Shown piece after piece: positions 7,905 to 16,409 of a stretch of 64,000 nucleotides of DNA (positions are counted from its first letter, which is position 1; each line of letters opens with the position of its first letter). The stretch covers positions 1-64,000 of the forward strand of contig NZ_JNWV01000039.1 in NCBI RefSeq assembly GCF_000716535.1, written 5' to 3'. Origin of the DNA: Streptomyces flaveolus. GTDB taxonomy: Bacteria > Actinomycetota > Actinomycetes > Streptomycetales > Streptomycetaceae. The notes under the pieces are model-generated. The model had not been told where the DNA came from, searched no databases, and saw nothing but the letters and a program-made list of their open reading frames with translations. Both the position numbers and the translations under genes were made by a program.

Positions 7905-9047
7905 ATGGGTGAGGACAAGCGGCTGGCCGCAGTCGTGGCGCTGGCGCAGGGCATGGCGGCGGCGCACACCCCGCGGGAGTGCTGGCAGGCCGCCGCTCTG
8001 GGCGCCTGTCACGCGCTGGACGGCAGCTTCGCCGCGCTGTCCGTGTGGGAACGCGAACTCGGCCGGCTCCGGGTCCTCGTGAACGTGGGCGACCGTGCCC
8101 CGGACGAGGAGGAGTTCCCGGAGGCCGAGACCTACCCGGTGCACCAGTTCCCGGAGATCACCGAGTTCCTGCACGAGCGGTGGGCGGGCGGCGGCGGTCC
8201 CAACGCCTGGGTGGAGACGGCCGGGGGCACGGCGAAGGGCACCCCCGGCTACTTCCACCAGCGGGTCGCCGCCCTGCGCCGGCGCGGTCGCGGCTGCTGC
8301 GTGGTCGCCCCCGTCGTCCTGCACGGCCGGGCCTGGGGCGAGCTGTACGTGGCGCGGGCGGTCGGCGAGCCCCTCTTCGCGCGGGCCGACGCCGACTTCG
8401 CGACCGTCCTCGCCGCCGTCGTGGCCGCGGGCATCGCGCAGACCGAGCGGCTGGAGGAGGCCCGCAGGCTCGCGTTCACCGACGCCCTCACCGGTCTGGC
8501 CAACCGCCGTGCCGTGGACGTACGCCTGGAGGAGGCCGTGGAGCGGCACCGGGCGGAGGGCGTGGTCGTCAGCCTGGTCGTCTGCGACCTCAACGGGCTC
8601 AAGCGGGTCAACGACACCCTCGGGCACGCCGTCGGCGACCGCCTCCTCGAACGCTTCGGCTCGGTGCTGTCGCTGTGCGGCGCGATGGTGCCGGGCGCGC
8701 TGGCCGCACGGCTCGGCGGGGACGAGTTCTGTCTGCTCGCGGTCGGCCCGCCCGCCGACGACGTGGTGAAGGCGGCCGACGAACTGTGCCGGCGGGCCGG
8801 GGAACTGGAGCCGGGGGAGGGGGTCGCCTGCGGGGTCGCCTCGACCGAGGACGCGATCGGGGAGGTGCGGGACGCCCGCCGGCTGTTCCGGCTCGCGGAC
8901 GCCGCCCAGTACCGGGCCAAGGCGCTGCGCCTGGACCGGCCGGTGGTGGCCGGGCGGGAGGGGCCGGAGGACCCGGTCGTGCGGCTGGCCGACGCGCCGC
9001 CGCCCGCGCGGGCCGAGCGGCGCCGGTTCCGCGGACGCCGTCCGTGA
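7905..9047 (+). CDS. GAF-GGDEF diguanylate cyclase
   Basis: 380 residues. Residues 1-180 look like a GAF sensory domain (AAAHTPRECWQAAALGACHAL..). A GGDEF domain follows from about residue 185 (AFTDALTGLANRRAVDVRL, then CDLNGLKRVNDTLGHAVGD) with an intact active site ARLGGDEF near residues 268-275. The product-inhibition RxxD motif before GGDEF is absent (PGAL in that place), so feedback inhibition is not expected. It makes c-di-GMP, which in Streptomyces controls development through BldD; the GAF-GGDEF layout resembles the protein called CdgE in S. venezuelae (from memory). GGAG is only two bases from ATG, and TAACCT lies six bases before it, so translation is probably leaderless. Confidence 0.88.
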   Translation: MGEDKRLAAVVALAQGMAAAHTPRECWQAAALGACHALDGSFAALSVWERELGRLRVLVNVGDRAPDEEEFPEAETYPVHQFPEITEFLHERWAGGGGPNAWVETAGGTAKGTPGYFHQRVAALRRRGRGCCVVAPVVLHGRAWGELYVARAVGEPLFARADADFATVLAAVVAAGIAQTERLEEARRLAFTDALTGLANRRAVDVRLEEAVERHRAEGVVVSLVVCDLNGLKRVNDTLGHAVGDRLLERFGSVLSLCGAMVPGALAARLGGDEFCLLAVGPPADDVVKAADELCRRAGELEPGEGVACGVASTEDAIGEVRDARRLFRLADAAQYRAKALRLDRPVVAGREGPEDPVVRLADAPPPARAERRRFRGRRP

Positions 9048-9129
9048 GGCGAAGCCCACACCGCGCGGTAAGGGTCTCTCCCGGTCCCCACTAGTGACAC
9101 CAAGGCATTCAATGCGTACGCTCCTGAAT

Positions 9130-10674
9130 ATGGATATGCACACTGTGGTGGTGGGGACGTCCGGTGTCACGGCGTCCGACGTTCTCGCCGTGGCGCGCGG
9201 CGGTGCCCGCATCGAGCTGTCGGCGGAGGCGGTGGCGGCCCTCGCGGCGGCCCGGGAGATCGTGGACGCCCTCGCGGCCAAGCCCGACCCGGTCTACGGC
9301 GTCTCCACCGGCTTCGGCGCCCTGGCGACCCGGCACATCAGCCAGGAACTGCGCGCCCAGCTACAGCGCAACATCGTCCGTTCGCACGCCGCCGGCATGG
9401 GCCCCCGGGTGGAGCGCGAGGTCGTGCGGGCCCTGATGTTCCTGCGCCTGAAGACCGTCTGCTCCGGGCACACCGGTGTGCGGCCCGAGGTCGCGCAGAC
9501 CATGGCCGACGTCCTGAACGCCGGGATCACCCCGGTCGTGCACGAGTACGGCTCCCTCGGCTGCTCCGGCGACCTGGCCCCGCTGTCCCACTGCGCCCTC
9601 ACCCTCATGGGAGAGGGGGAGGCGGAGGGCCCGGACGGCACCGTCCGGCCCGCCGGCGAGCTGCTCGCCGAGCACGGGATCGCCCCCGTCGAACTGCGCG
9701 AGAAGGAGGGCCTCGCCCTCCTCAACGGCACCGACGGCATGCTCGGCATGCTGATCATGGCCCTCGCCGACCTCGACACCCTCTACAAGTCCGCCGACGT
9801 CACCGCCGCCCTCACCCTGGAGGCGCTGCTCGGGACCGACAAGGTGCTCGCGCCCGAGCTGCACGCCATACGGCCCCATCCGGGCCAGGGCGCCTCCGCC
9901 GCGAACATGCTCGCGGTGCTCAAGGGCTCCCAGCTCACCGGGCACCACCAGGACGACGCCCCGCGCGTCCAGGACGCCTACTCGGTGCGCTGCGCCCCGC
10001 AGGTCGCCGGCGCCGGCCGCGACACCCTCGCGCACGCCCGTCTGGTCGCCGAGCGCGAGCTGGCCTCCGCCGTGGACAACCCGGTCGTCCTGCCCGACGG
10101 GCGCGTGGAGTCCAACGGCAACTTCCACGGCGCTCCCGTGGCCTACGTCCTGGACTTCCTCGCCATCGCCGCCGCCGACCTCGGCTCCATCGCCGAGCGC
10201 CGCACCGACCGGCTGCTGGACAAGAACCGCAGCCACGGCCTGCCGCCGTTCCTCGCCGACGACGCCGGCGTGGACTCCGGTCTGATGATCGCCCAGTACA
10301 CGCAGGCGGCGCTGGTCAGCGAGTTGAAGCGGCTCGCCGTACCGGCCTCCGCGGACTCCATCCCGTCCTCCGCCATGCAGGAGGACCACGTCTCCATGGG
10401 CTGGTCGGCCGCGCGCAAGCTGCGCACCGCCGTGGACAACCTCACCCGGGTCATCGCCATCGAGCTGTACGCGGCCACCCGCGCCGTGGAACTGCGCGAG
10501 GGCCTCACCCCGGCGCCCGCCTCCCAGGCGGTCATCGAGGCCGTCCGGGCCGCGGGTGTGCAGGGACCTGGTCCGGACCGGTTCCTGGCGCCCGACCTGG
10601 CCGCGGCCGACGCGTTCGTGCGCGGCGGTGAGCTCGTGGCGGCCGTGGAGAAGGTCACCGGCCCGCTCCGGTGA
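9130..10674 (+). CDS. hutH: Histidine ammonia-lyase
   Basis: 514 residues from ATG 9130 (MDMHTVVVGTSGVTASDVL); an earlier ATG at 9112 would add a non-conserved stub, and ATG 9136 is also possible. It is a full-length aromatic amino-acid lyase: YGVSTGFGAL, then the MIO region GSLGCSGDLAPLSH, QDAYSVRCAPQ, and SNGNFHGAPV. It deaminates histidine to urocanate, the first step of the Hut pathway. The MIO cofactor precursor triad is Cys145-Ser146-Gly147 instead of the usual Ala-Ser-Gly; the family pattern tolerates Cys there. No other hut genes are nearby, as is normal in Streptomyces. Confidence 0.96.
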   Translation: MDMHTVVVGTSGVTASDVLAVARGGARIELSAEAVAALAAAREIVDALAAKPDPVYGVSTGFGALATRHISQELRAQLQRNIVRSHAAGMGPRVEREVVRALMFLRLKTVCSGHTGVRPEVAQTMADVLNAGITPVVHEYGSLGCSGDLAPLSHCALTLMGEGEAEGPDGTVRPAGELLAEHGIAPVELREKEGLALLNGTDGMLGMLIMALADLDTLYKSADVTAALTLEALLGTDKVLAPELHAIRPHPGQGASAANMLAVLKGSQLTGHHQDDAPRVQDAYSVRCAPQVAGAGRDTLAHARLVAERELASAVDNPVVLPDGRVESNGNFHGAPVAYVLDFLAIAAADLGSIAERRTDRLLDKNRSHGLPPFLADDAGVDSGLMIAQYTQAALVSELKRLAVPASADSIPSSAMQEDHVSMGWSAARKLRTAVDNLTRVIAIELYAATRAVELREGLTPAPASQAVIEAVRAAGVQGPGPDRFLAPDLAAADAFVRGGELVAAVEKVTGPLR

Positions 10675-10680
10675 ACACGC

Positions 10681-10708
10681 GGGGGCCCCGGCAGCTGCCG
10701 GGGCCCCC
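10681..10708. terminator. Bidirectional terminator, 28-bp perfect palindrome
   Basis: Arms GGGGGCCCCGGCAG and CTGCCGGGGCCCCC with no spacer, between hutH (+) and the convergent lipoprotein gene (-). There is no U-tract on either side, as is common for Streptomyces terminators. Confidence 0.85.
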
Positions 10709-10726
10709 GAACGCTATGACGGAACG

Positions 10727-11521
10727 TCACTTCAGCTTGGCGGCCTGCGCCTTCACGACCGGAGCGGAGACCGTGTAGGCCTTCTTGCTCATCATCGCGC
10801 CGATGTTGATGGTGGTGTACGTGGCGAGGGTGTTCCCGTGCCGCACGACCTCGGCGTGCAGCGGCAGGGAGCCGTCCTTGCCCGCGTCGTTGGTCGCCGT
10901 GAAGGCCACCGACGCGTCACCGGTGCCCGAGGACTTCTCCTCGGCGATCTTCGTGAACTTGCCCTTCTCGCCGTCCTGCTCGCCGGAGAAGCCGCCCGCG
11001 CAGGCCTTGACCGCGTCGGAGACCGACTTCAGGGCCTGCTCGGCGCCGTCGCCGTCGTACGAGGCCAGCGTGACCACGGTGACGTCCAGGTCCATGGACT
11101 CGTTGATCGCGTCCTCGAACTTGCCGTCGGCCAGGTCGTCCAGGGACGTGGCGTCGTCCGTGGGGTCCTTCTTGTCCTCCGTGGCCATGCGGCTGGTGTT
11201 CGCCGCCGGCTCACCGGGCGCGATGCCGGTGAACGCCTGGAGTACCGGCTCGCACTTGGCGTCGTCGGACGTCACCTTGCCGCGGTCGGGGACACCGCCC
11301 TCGACGGGGCCCACCTCGTACCCGGGCACCTCGCCCTTGGCGATGATCAGCTTCTTCAGTTCGGCGGCGCTGAGCGCCTTCGCGGCCGGCTTCGCCGCGT
11401 CCGAGCCCTTGGCGTCCCCGGAGTCCTTCGACCCCCCGTCGCCACAGCCCGTGATGAGGGCGAGCGACAGCGCGCTCACAGCTGCGGTGGCGCACAGCCG
11501 CACGCCCGATGATCTCTTCAT
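10727..11521 (-). CDS. Hypothetical lipoprotein
   Basis: 264 residues with a lipoprotein signal peptide: basic MKRSSGVR, hydrophobic core, lipobox LITGC (Cys at about residue 26), then a Gly/Ser/Asp/Lys linker. The mature part has no domain I recognise; it contains spaced cysteines (CEPVLQ.. and ..ACAGGF) that could form a disulfide outside the membrane. Expected on the outer face of the membrane. It follows the LAxTG gene on the same strand after 42 bp, so the two may be co-transcribed. Function unknown. Confidence 0.85.
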   Translation of the reverse strand: MKRSSGVRLCATAAVSALSLALITGCGDGGSKDSGDAKGSDAAKPAAKALSAAELKKLIIAKGEVPGYEVGPVEGGVPDRGKVTSDDAKCEPVLQAFTGIAPGEPAANTSRMATEDKKDPTDDATSLDDLADGKFEDAINESMDLDVTVVTLASYDGDGAEQALKSVSDAVKACAGGFSGEQDGEKGKFTKIAEEKSSGTGDASVAFTATNDAGKDGSLPLHAEVVRHGNTLATYTTINIGAMMSKKAYTVSAPVVKAQAAKLK

Positions 11522-11563
11522 GAGCGAACTATGAGCGGGCTGTCAAAGTTTCGTCAAGGACGA

Positions 11564-11890
11564 TTAAAAGCCCAGGCGTTCCCGGCGCACCGAATACACG
11601 ACGAATCCGGCACCCACGGCGAGGAAGAGGCTGCCGCCGACGACGTACGGCGTGGTGTCGAAGCTTCCCGTGTCGGCCAGTTCGGTCTCCTCGGCCGTCA
11701 CCCGGTCCGCCCCCTCGGCGGTCGCCACCGTCACCGCTCTGGCCTGCGTGACCTGCGTCGGCGCGGACGTGTGCGCCGCCTGTCGTGCCGGAGCGTCCTG
11801 CGAGGCGTTCGCGGACGGGACGAACCACAGGGCGCACAGCAGGGTGCCCGCGGCGGTGGCGGTCAGCAGCGGACGGCGAGCGGATGACAC
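11564..11890 (-). CDS. Small LAxTG sortase-anchored surface protein
   Basis: 108 residues. Signal peptide MSSARRPLLTATAAGTLLCA with a probable cleavage site after SANA; a 40-residue Thr/Ala-rich mature stretch; then a sorting signal LADTG (residues 71-75), hydrophobic helix (YVVGGSLFLAVGAGFVVYSV) and basic tail RRER. LAxTG is the pentapeptide recognised by class E sortases of high-GC Gram-positives, the enzymes that attach long chaplins in Streptomyces. The mature part is only about 45 residues, so it may be a spacer or decoration. No sortase gene is in the window. Confidence 0.82.
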   Translation of the reverse strand: MSSARRPLLTATAAGTLLCALWFVPSANASQDAPARQAAHTSAPTQVTQARAVTVATAEGADRVTAEETELADTGSFDTTPYVVGGSLFLAVGAGFVVYSVRRERLGF

Positions 11891-11999
11891 GGAATATCGA
11901 TCCCCTTGTGACGCTGGCGAATTGGCCGTGTGGGGCGATGTTAGTGAAAGGCGCGGGTCACAGGAAAGTCACGGGAGGTTTCGGTCGTACGCTCCCGCC

Positions 12000-12344
12000 A
12001 TGAGCACAGAAGAGACATCACGTTTTGTGCGGCTTCGCGTGGAGCTGGTGCTGGAAGTACAGGACGACGACGAGGTGGCCAAGGCCGCGCTGCGCCGGAT
12101 CGCCCAGGACCCGGAGCTGCCGGAGGGGGAACGGGCCCAGGCCGAGGCCGCTGTGACGGAAGACACCGCGGAGGCCCTGGCGTATCTCGTGGACCCGTTC
12201 GACCTGGTCAGCCACGTGCCCGGAGTGGAACTCCAGCAGGCGTCCTGGTCCAGCGAGCGGGTCGACTACGACCCCGATTCGCCCGACTGGGACCTGGACG
12301 AGGATGATGGGGGCGACGACGAGGAAGAGGACGGCATCGGCTGA
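12000..12344 (+). CDS. Conserved hypothetical acidic protein
   Basis: 114 residues, no signal peptide. The N-terminal two-thirds reads as a compact alpha/beta protein (FVRLRVELVLEVQDDDEVAKAA, then EALAYLVDPFDLVSHVPGVEL); the last 25 residues are almost all Asp/Glu/Gly. Function unknown. ATG 12000 is chosen because TACGCT, a -10 type box, ends six bases before it and no closer Shine-Dalgarno exists; a much longer upstream frame shows shadow composition. A strong terminator follows at once, so it is a single-gene unit. Confidence 0.78.
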   Translation: MSTEETSRFVRLRVELVLEVQDDDEVAKAALRRIAQDPELPEGERAQAEAAVTEDTAEALAYLVDPFDLVSHVPGVELQQASWSSERVDYDPDSPDWDLDEDDGGDDEEEDGIG

Positions 12345-12363
12345 GCGTCGCGGGGCACCCAGG

Positions 12364-12393
12364 ACCCCGGACGGCAACCGCCGTCCGGGGTTT
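12364..12393 (+). terminator. Rho-independent terminator after the 12000-12344 gene
   Basis: Stem CCCCGGACGGC / GCCGTCCGGGG (11 bp) with loop AACC, followed by TTTCGT. It starts 20 bases after the stop codon. Confidence 0.88.
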
Positions 12394-12433
12394 CGTCGTC
12401 CCAGGGGACGCACGGACCGACTCCCGCACCACC

Positions 12434-12459
12434 CCCACGTCCGCGATCGCGGACGTGGG
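12434..12459. promoter_or_regulatory. 26-bp perfect palindrome upstream of the L,D-transpeptidase gene
   Basis: Half-site CCCACGTCCGCGA followed by its exact complement TCGCGGACGTGGG, with GCGATCGC at the centre and no spacer. It lies 40 bases beyond a terminator and about 113 bases before the ldt start. The absence of a loop and the location suggest a dimeric operator, but a second terminator cannot be excluded. Confidence 0.5.
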
Positions 12460-12571
12460 ATGCCCCACAGGCCGACGGGCTGGGGAACGGGACTGACCGG
12501 CCGTAGCGTTGAAGGCTCTTGGCGGGGACTCTCGGGGTTATCGCGACTCGGCAACGATGGAGAAGTTTGTG

Positions 12572-13819
12572 ATGACGGACAGTAAGCGGCGCAGGCGCCT
12601 GACGGCCGCGTCCGCTCTGCTCGGTGGCGTGCTGGTGCTGACGGCGTGTTCCGGCGGCGACGCCGGCGCCACTTCCGGCGGCAATGACACCTCGCAGGCC
12701 AAGGCCGACGAGGCGGCGGCCAAGAAGTCGTCGGAGGCGCAGATCACGATCACGCCCAAGGACGGCTCCAACAACGCCTCGATCAACAACTCCGCGACCG
12801 TCACCGTGCGCAAGGGCACGCTCACGACCGTCACGATGACCGGCCAGGACGGCAAGACCGTCGCCGGCCAGCTGTCCGCCGACAAGAAGAGCTGGAAGCC
12901 CACCGTCCAGCTGGAGCGCTCCACCACCTACAAGCTCGCCGCGGAGGCCAAGGACTCCGAGGGCCGCATAGCCCACGAGAACGCGTCCTTCACCACCGTC
13001 TCCCCGGCCAACAGCTTCATCGGCACCTTCACCCCGGACAACGGCGCCACGGTCGGCGTCGGCATGCCGGTGTCGATCAACTTCGACAAGGCGATCACCA
13101 ACAAGGCGGCCGTGCAGAAGGGCATCACGGTCAGCTCCAGCAGCGGCCAGGAGGTCGCCTGCCACTGGTTCAACGCCAACCGCATGGACTGCCGCCCGGA
13201 GGAGTACTGGAAGGAAGGCTCCACCGTCACCCTGAAGCTCGCGCTCGACGGCGTCCAGGGCGCCAGCGGCGTCTACGGCGTCCAGCAGAAGACGGTCACC
13301 TTCCACATCGGCCGCAACCAGGTCTCGTACGTCGACGCGCAGACCAAGCAGATGAAGATCACGCAGGACGGCAAGGTCGTCAAGACCATACCGATCTCCG
13401 CCGGTTCGCCCGAGAACAAGACGTACGAGGGCCAGATGGTGATCTCCGAGAAGTTCAAGGAGACCCGGATGAACGGCGCGACGGTCGGCTTCACCGACGA
13501 CGACGGCAAGGGCGAGTACGACATCAAGGACGTGCCGCACGCCATGCGCCTGACCAACTCGGGCACCTTCATCCACGGCAACTACTGGGGCGCCCCCTCG
13601 GTCTTCGGCAACGTGAACACCAGCCACGGCTGCGTCGGCCTCCAGGACAAGAAGGGTGCCAACGACCCCAGCACGCCGGCGGCCTGGTTCTACAACCACA
13701 CGCTGATCGGTGACGTCGTGGTCGTCCAGAACACCGGCGACAAGACCGTCTCGCCGGACAACGGCCTCAACGGCTGGAACATGGACTGGGCGCAGTGGAA
13801 GGCCGGCTCGGCCGTTTGA
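12572..13819 (+). CDS. L,D-transpeptidase lipoprotein (YkuD domain with Ig-like domains)
   Basis: 415 residues from ATG 12572, chosen because GGAGAA lies eight bases upstream; an ATG at 12557 overlaps that site. Lipoprotein signal with lipobox LTAC, then two Ig-like domains (about 50-145 and 150-265), then a YkuD catalytic domain. Active-site pattern: HGNYW.. and TSHGCVGL, giving the catalytic His and nucleophilic Cys. It makes 3-3 cross-links between meso-/LL-diaminopimelate residues of peptidoglycan at the outer membrane face, as mycobacterial LdtMt2-type enzymes do. The upstream palindrome may control it; a strong terminator follows. Confidence 0.94.
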   Translation: MTDSKRRRRLTAASALLGGVLVLTACSGGDAGATSGGNDTSQAKADEAAAKKSSEAQITITPKDGSNNASINNSATVTVRKGTLTTVTMTGQDGKTVAGQLSADKKSWKPTVQLERSTTYKLAAEAKDSEGRIAHENASFTTVSPANSFIGTFTPDNGATVGVGMPVSINFDKAITNKAAVQKGITVSSSSGQEVACHWFNANRMDCRPEEYWKEGSTVTLKLALDGVQGASGVYGVQQKTVTFHIGRNQVSYVDAQTKQMKITQDGKVVKTIPISAGSPENKTYEGQMVISEKFKETRMNGATVGFTDDDGKGEYDIKDVPHAMRLTNSGTFIHGNYWGAPSVFGNVNTSHGCVGLQDKKGANDPSTPAAWFYNHTLIGDVVVVQNTGDKTVSPDNGLNGWNMDWAQWKAGSAV

Positions 13820-13837
13820 CGCTCCCTCACCCGCCGT

Positions 13838-13872
13838 ACCGGTGCCGCCCCCAGGGGCGGCACCGGTGTTTT
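13838..13872 (+). terminator. Rho-independent terminator of the ldt gene
   Basis: 14-bp perfect stem ACCGGTGCCGCCCC / GGGGCGGCACCGGT, two-base loop CA, followed by GTTTTC. Confidence 0.93.
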
Positions 13873-13930
13873 CATGCTTCTTTTATGCCCGCCTTATGGC
13901 GCCATCACGGTCCGTACCTAGCTTGCGGCC

Positions 13931-15376
13931 ATGTTCTTCACCTACCTGAGGCGCGAACTGCGCCGCCGCAGAAAGGCGGCCCTCGTCGTCGCCTCCGGCC
14001 TCGCGCTGGGCATCGCGCTGGTCATCGTGGTCAACTCCGTGTCCAACGGCATGGGCAAGGCCCAGGACAAGGTGCTCCAGTCGCTGTACGGGCTGGGGAC
14101 CGACATGACGGTGACCAAGGCGGCGTCGGCGTCCACCGGCGACGCCCAGCGGCCCCGCTTCCGGTTCGACGCGCAGAACGACGGCGACGACTCCGCCCAG
14201 AGCAGCGACCGCGTCATGGTGCAGGGCTTCCAGACCCTGTCGGCCTCCACGGTGACCAAGGTCGGCTCGCAGTCCGGCGTCGCTGACGCGGTCGGCGGGC
14301 TGAGCCTCCAGGTCCTCAAGGTCAGCGGCCAGTTCACGCGGGGTCAGTTCCAGCAGGACGGCAGCGGCGGCGGCTTCCAGCGGGGCGGCGAGAACGGCCG
14401 GCCGCAGGGTGAGGTCAAGGGCGGCGGCGCCGACTTCGACGTCAACAACTACTCCGTGTACGGCACCGACGTCACCAAGCCCGGCCTCGGCCCGCTGACC
14501 TCTTCCAAGATCACCAGCGGCCGCACGTTCAAGGCGACGGAGACGGACGCCAAGGTCGTCGTGGCGGACTCCGCCTACGCCAAGGAGAAGAAGTACGAGG
14601 TCGGATCCACCGTCACCATCAAGGGCGTCAAGTTCACGCTGATCGGCATCGCCACCGCCGACAGCGGTGACGCGGCCGCCAACCTGTACATCCCGCTGAA
14701 GCAGGCCCAGAGCCTCGGCGACGCCAAGGACAAGGTCACCACGATCTACGTCAAGGCGGCCGACTCGAAGAAGATCGACAGCGTCAAGTCGGCGATCCGG
14801 AAGAACGTGTCGGGTACGACGGTCACCACCTCCGCCGACCTCGCGGACACCGTCTCCGGCTCCCTGTCCACGGCCTCCTCCCTCGCCACCAGCGTCGGCA
14901 AGTGGCTGTCCATCGCGGTACTGGCGGCCGCGTTCCTGGTCGCCGGCCTGCTCACCTCCTCGGCGGTCTCCCGGCGGGTCCGCGAGTTCGGCACGCTCAA
15001 GGCGCTGGGCTGGCGGTCGGGCCGGGTGACCCGGCAGGTGGTCGGCGAGGCCGTGGTCAACGGCCTGGTCGGCGGTGCCCTCGGCATCGCCCTCGGCCTG
15101 GCGGGCGCGTACGCCGTCACCGCCATCAGCCCCGGCCTCCAGGCCGAGCTGGGCGGCGGCACCGGTGGCGGCTTCGGCGGCGGCACCGGCTTCCCGGGCG
15201 GTCCCGGCCGCCGGACCGCGAAGACCCTGGAAGTGGCCCTCACGGCCCCGGTGAGCGTGACGACGATCGTCCTGGCGGTGGGCCTCGCGGTGGCGGGCGG
15301 CCTGATCGCGGGCGCGTTCGGCGGCTGGCGGGCGTCCAGGCTGCGCCCGGCGGACGCGCTGAGGCGGGTGGAGTAG
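13931..15376 (+). CDS. ABC transporter permease, MacB/FtsX type
   Basis: 481 residues. One N-terminal helix (AALVVASGLALGIALVIVVNSV), a large extracellular domain of about 280 residues with Gly/Gln-rich inserts, then three helices in the FtsX/MacB permease domain: near 320-345, 375-400 and 430-460. The conserved cytosolic loop SSAVSRRVREFGTLKALGWR sits between the first two of them. It is paired with the ATPase gene 119 bp downstream. Such pairs act as mechanotransmission pumps or envelope-stress exporters; the substrate is unknown. TAGCTT lies six bases before ATG and no Shine-Dalgarno is seen, so it may be leaderless. A two-component pair often sits beside such transporters, but none is here. 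Confidence 0.9.
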   Translation: MFFTYLRRELRRRRKAALVVASGLALGIALVIVVNSVSNGMGKAQDKVLQSLYGLGTDMTVTKAASASTGDAQRPRFRFDAQNDGDDSAQSSDRVMVQGFQTLSASTVTKVGSQSGVADAVGGLSLQVLKVSGQFTRGQFQQDGSGGGFQRGGENGRPQGEVKGGGADFDVNNYSVYGTDVTKPGLGPLTSSKITSGRTFKATETDAKVVVADSAYAKEKKYEVGSTVTIKGVKFTLIGIATADSGDAAANLYIPLKQAQSLGDAKDKVTTIYVKAADSKKIDSVKSAIRKNVSGTTVTTSADLADTVSGSLSTASSLATSVGKWLSIAVLAAAFLVAGLLTSSAVSRRVREFGTLKALGWRSGRVTRQVVGEAVVNGLVGGALGIALGLAGAYAVTAISPGLQAELGGGTGGGFGGGTGFPGGPGRRTAKTLEVALTAPVSVTTIVLAVGLAVAGGLIAGAFGGWRASRLRPADALRRVE

Positions 15377-15414
15377 GCCGGCTTCCCGGCGGGCCGGCCG
15401 GTGCGGCCCAGGGG

Positions 15415-15426
15415 GCGGGGAACCGC
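15415..15426. repeat. Intergenic hairpin repeat, copy 3 (weak)
   Basis: GCGG-GGAA-CCGC, a four-pair stem with the same GGAA loop and same flanking GCGC..CCAGCC wording as the copy at 4805-4822. It sits between the ABC permease and ATPase genes and is more degenerate. Confidence 0.45.
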
Positions 15427-15495
15427 GCGCCCAGCCCCCACGGACCGCCGGCCCGGACGAGCGCGCGACCAACCCGAACAGATCCCGGAGCCACC

Positions 15496-16179
15496 ATGTA
15501 CGAACTGAACGACGTCACCAAGCGCTACACCCGGGGCAAGGACACCGTCCACGCCCTCGACGGCATCGACCTCACCATCCCCGACGGGGACAGGCTCGTC
15601 ATCCAGGGCCCCACCGGCGGCGGTAAGTCCACGCTGCTGCAGATGCTCGGCGGACTCGACCGTCCCACCTCCGGCCAAGTCTTCCTGGACGGCACCGACC
15701 TGGCCCGGCTGAGCGAGGCCCGGCTGACGAAGGTCCGCAGCGAGAGCATCGGCTTCGTCTTCCAGTCCTTCAACCTCATCCCCACCCTCACCGCCCAGGA
15801 GAACGTGGAGACCGCCCTCGTCCCCCTCGGCATCAAGGTGAAGGAACGCCGTGAACTCGCCGCGGAGGCACTGAAGTCCGTCGGTCTGGGCGAGCGCCTC
15901 GGCCACCTACCCGGCGAGATGTCCGGCGGGCAGCAGCAGCGCGTCGCCATCGCACGGGCCGTCGTGAAGAAGCCCAAGGTGCTGCTGGCCGACGAGCCGA
16001 CCGGCAACCTGGACGAGGGGATGCGGGACGAGATCATGGACGTACTCGAACGCCTGTGGAAGGAGCACGAGTTGACCTTCATCATGGTCACCCACGACTC
16101 CACGCTGGCGAAGAAGGCTCCGCGCCTGGCCACACTGCGCAAGGGGAAGATCACCGTGAAGGAGAACGCGGCCACGTGA
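15496..16179 (+). CDS. ABC transporter ATP-binding protein, MacB/LolD type
   Basis: 227 residues. Walker A GPTGGGKST (about 39-47), Q-loop FVFQSFNLIPTLTAQENV, signature MSGGQQQRVAIARAVV, Walker B VLLADEPTGNLD, and H-loop MVTHDSTLA. The DEPTGNLD wording is typical of the LolD/MacB class that partners FtsX-like permeases. It powers the permease encoded just upstream. ATG 15496 has CCCGGAGCC before it. Confidence 0.95.
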   Translation: MYELNDVTKRYTRGKDTVHALDGIDLTIPDGDRLVIQGPTGGGKSTLLQMLGGLDRPTSGQVFLDGTDLARLSEARLTKVRSESIGFVFQSFNLIPTLTAQENVETALVPLGIKVKERRELAAEALKSVGLGERLGHLPGEMSGGQQQRVAIARAVVKKPKVLLADEPTGNLDEGMRDEIMDVLERLWKEHELTFIMVTHDSTLAKKAPRLATLRKGKITVKENAAT

Positions 16180-16409
16180 CGGCGCATAACACAGGCCGGT
16201 CGCGGCGCACTTCGCGGTTGTGTAACGGTGTCCCGGACGCCGCGTAACAGTTTCCGGGCGCGCTTTCTCACCGTCCTCTCATCTATTGAGCCCACTGATC
16301 ACCCCCCGGCATACTGCGTGCTCCGGGGGGTTGACGTGCATACGTGCGAGTCCACCCCCGACCGGGTGAATGGGGAATTCGCCCGGTACTTCATCTCCAG
16401 GGGGAGAAC

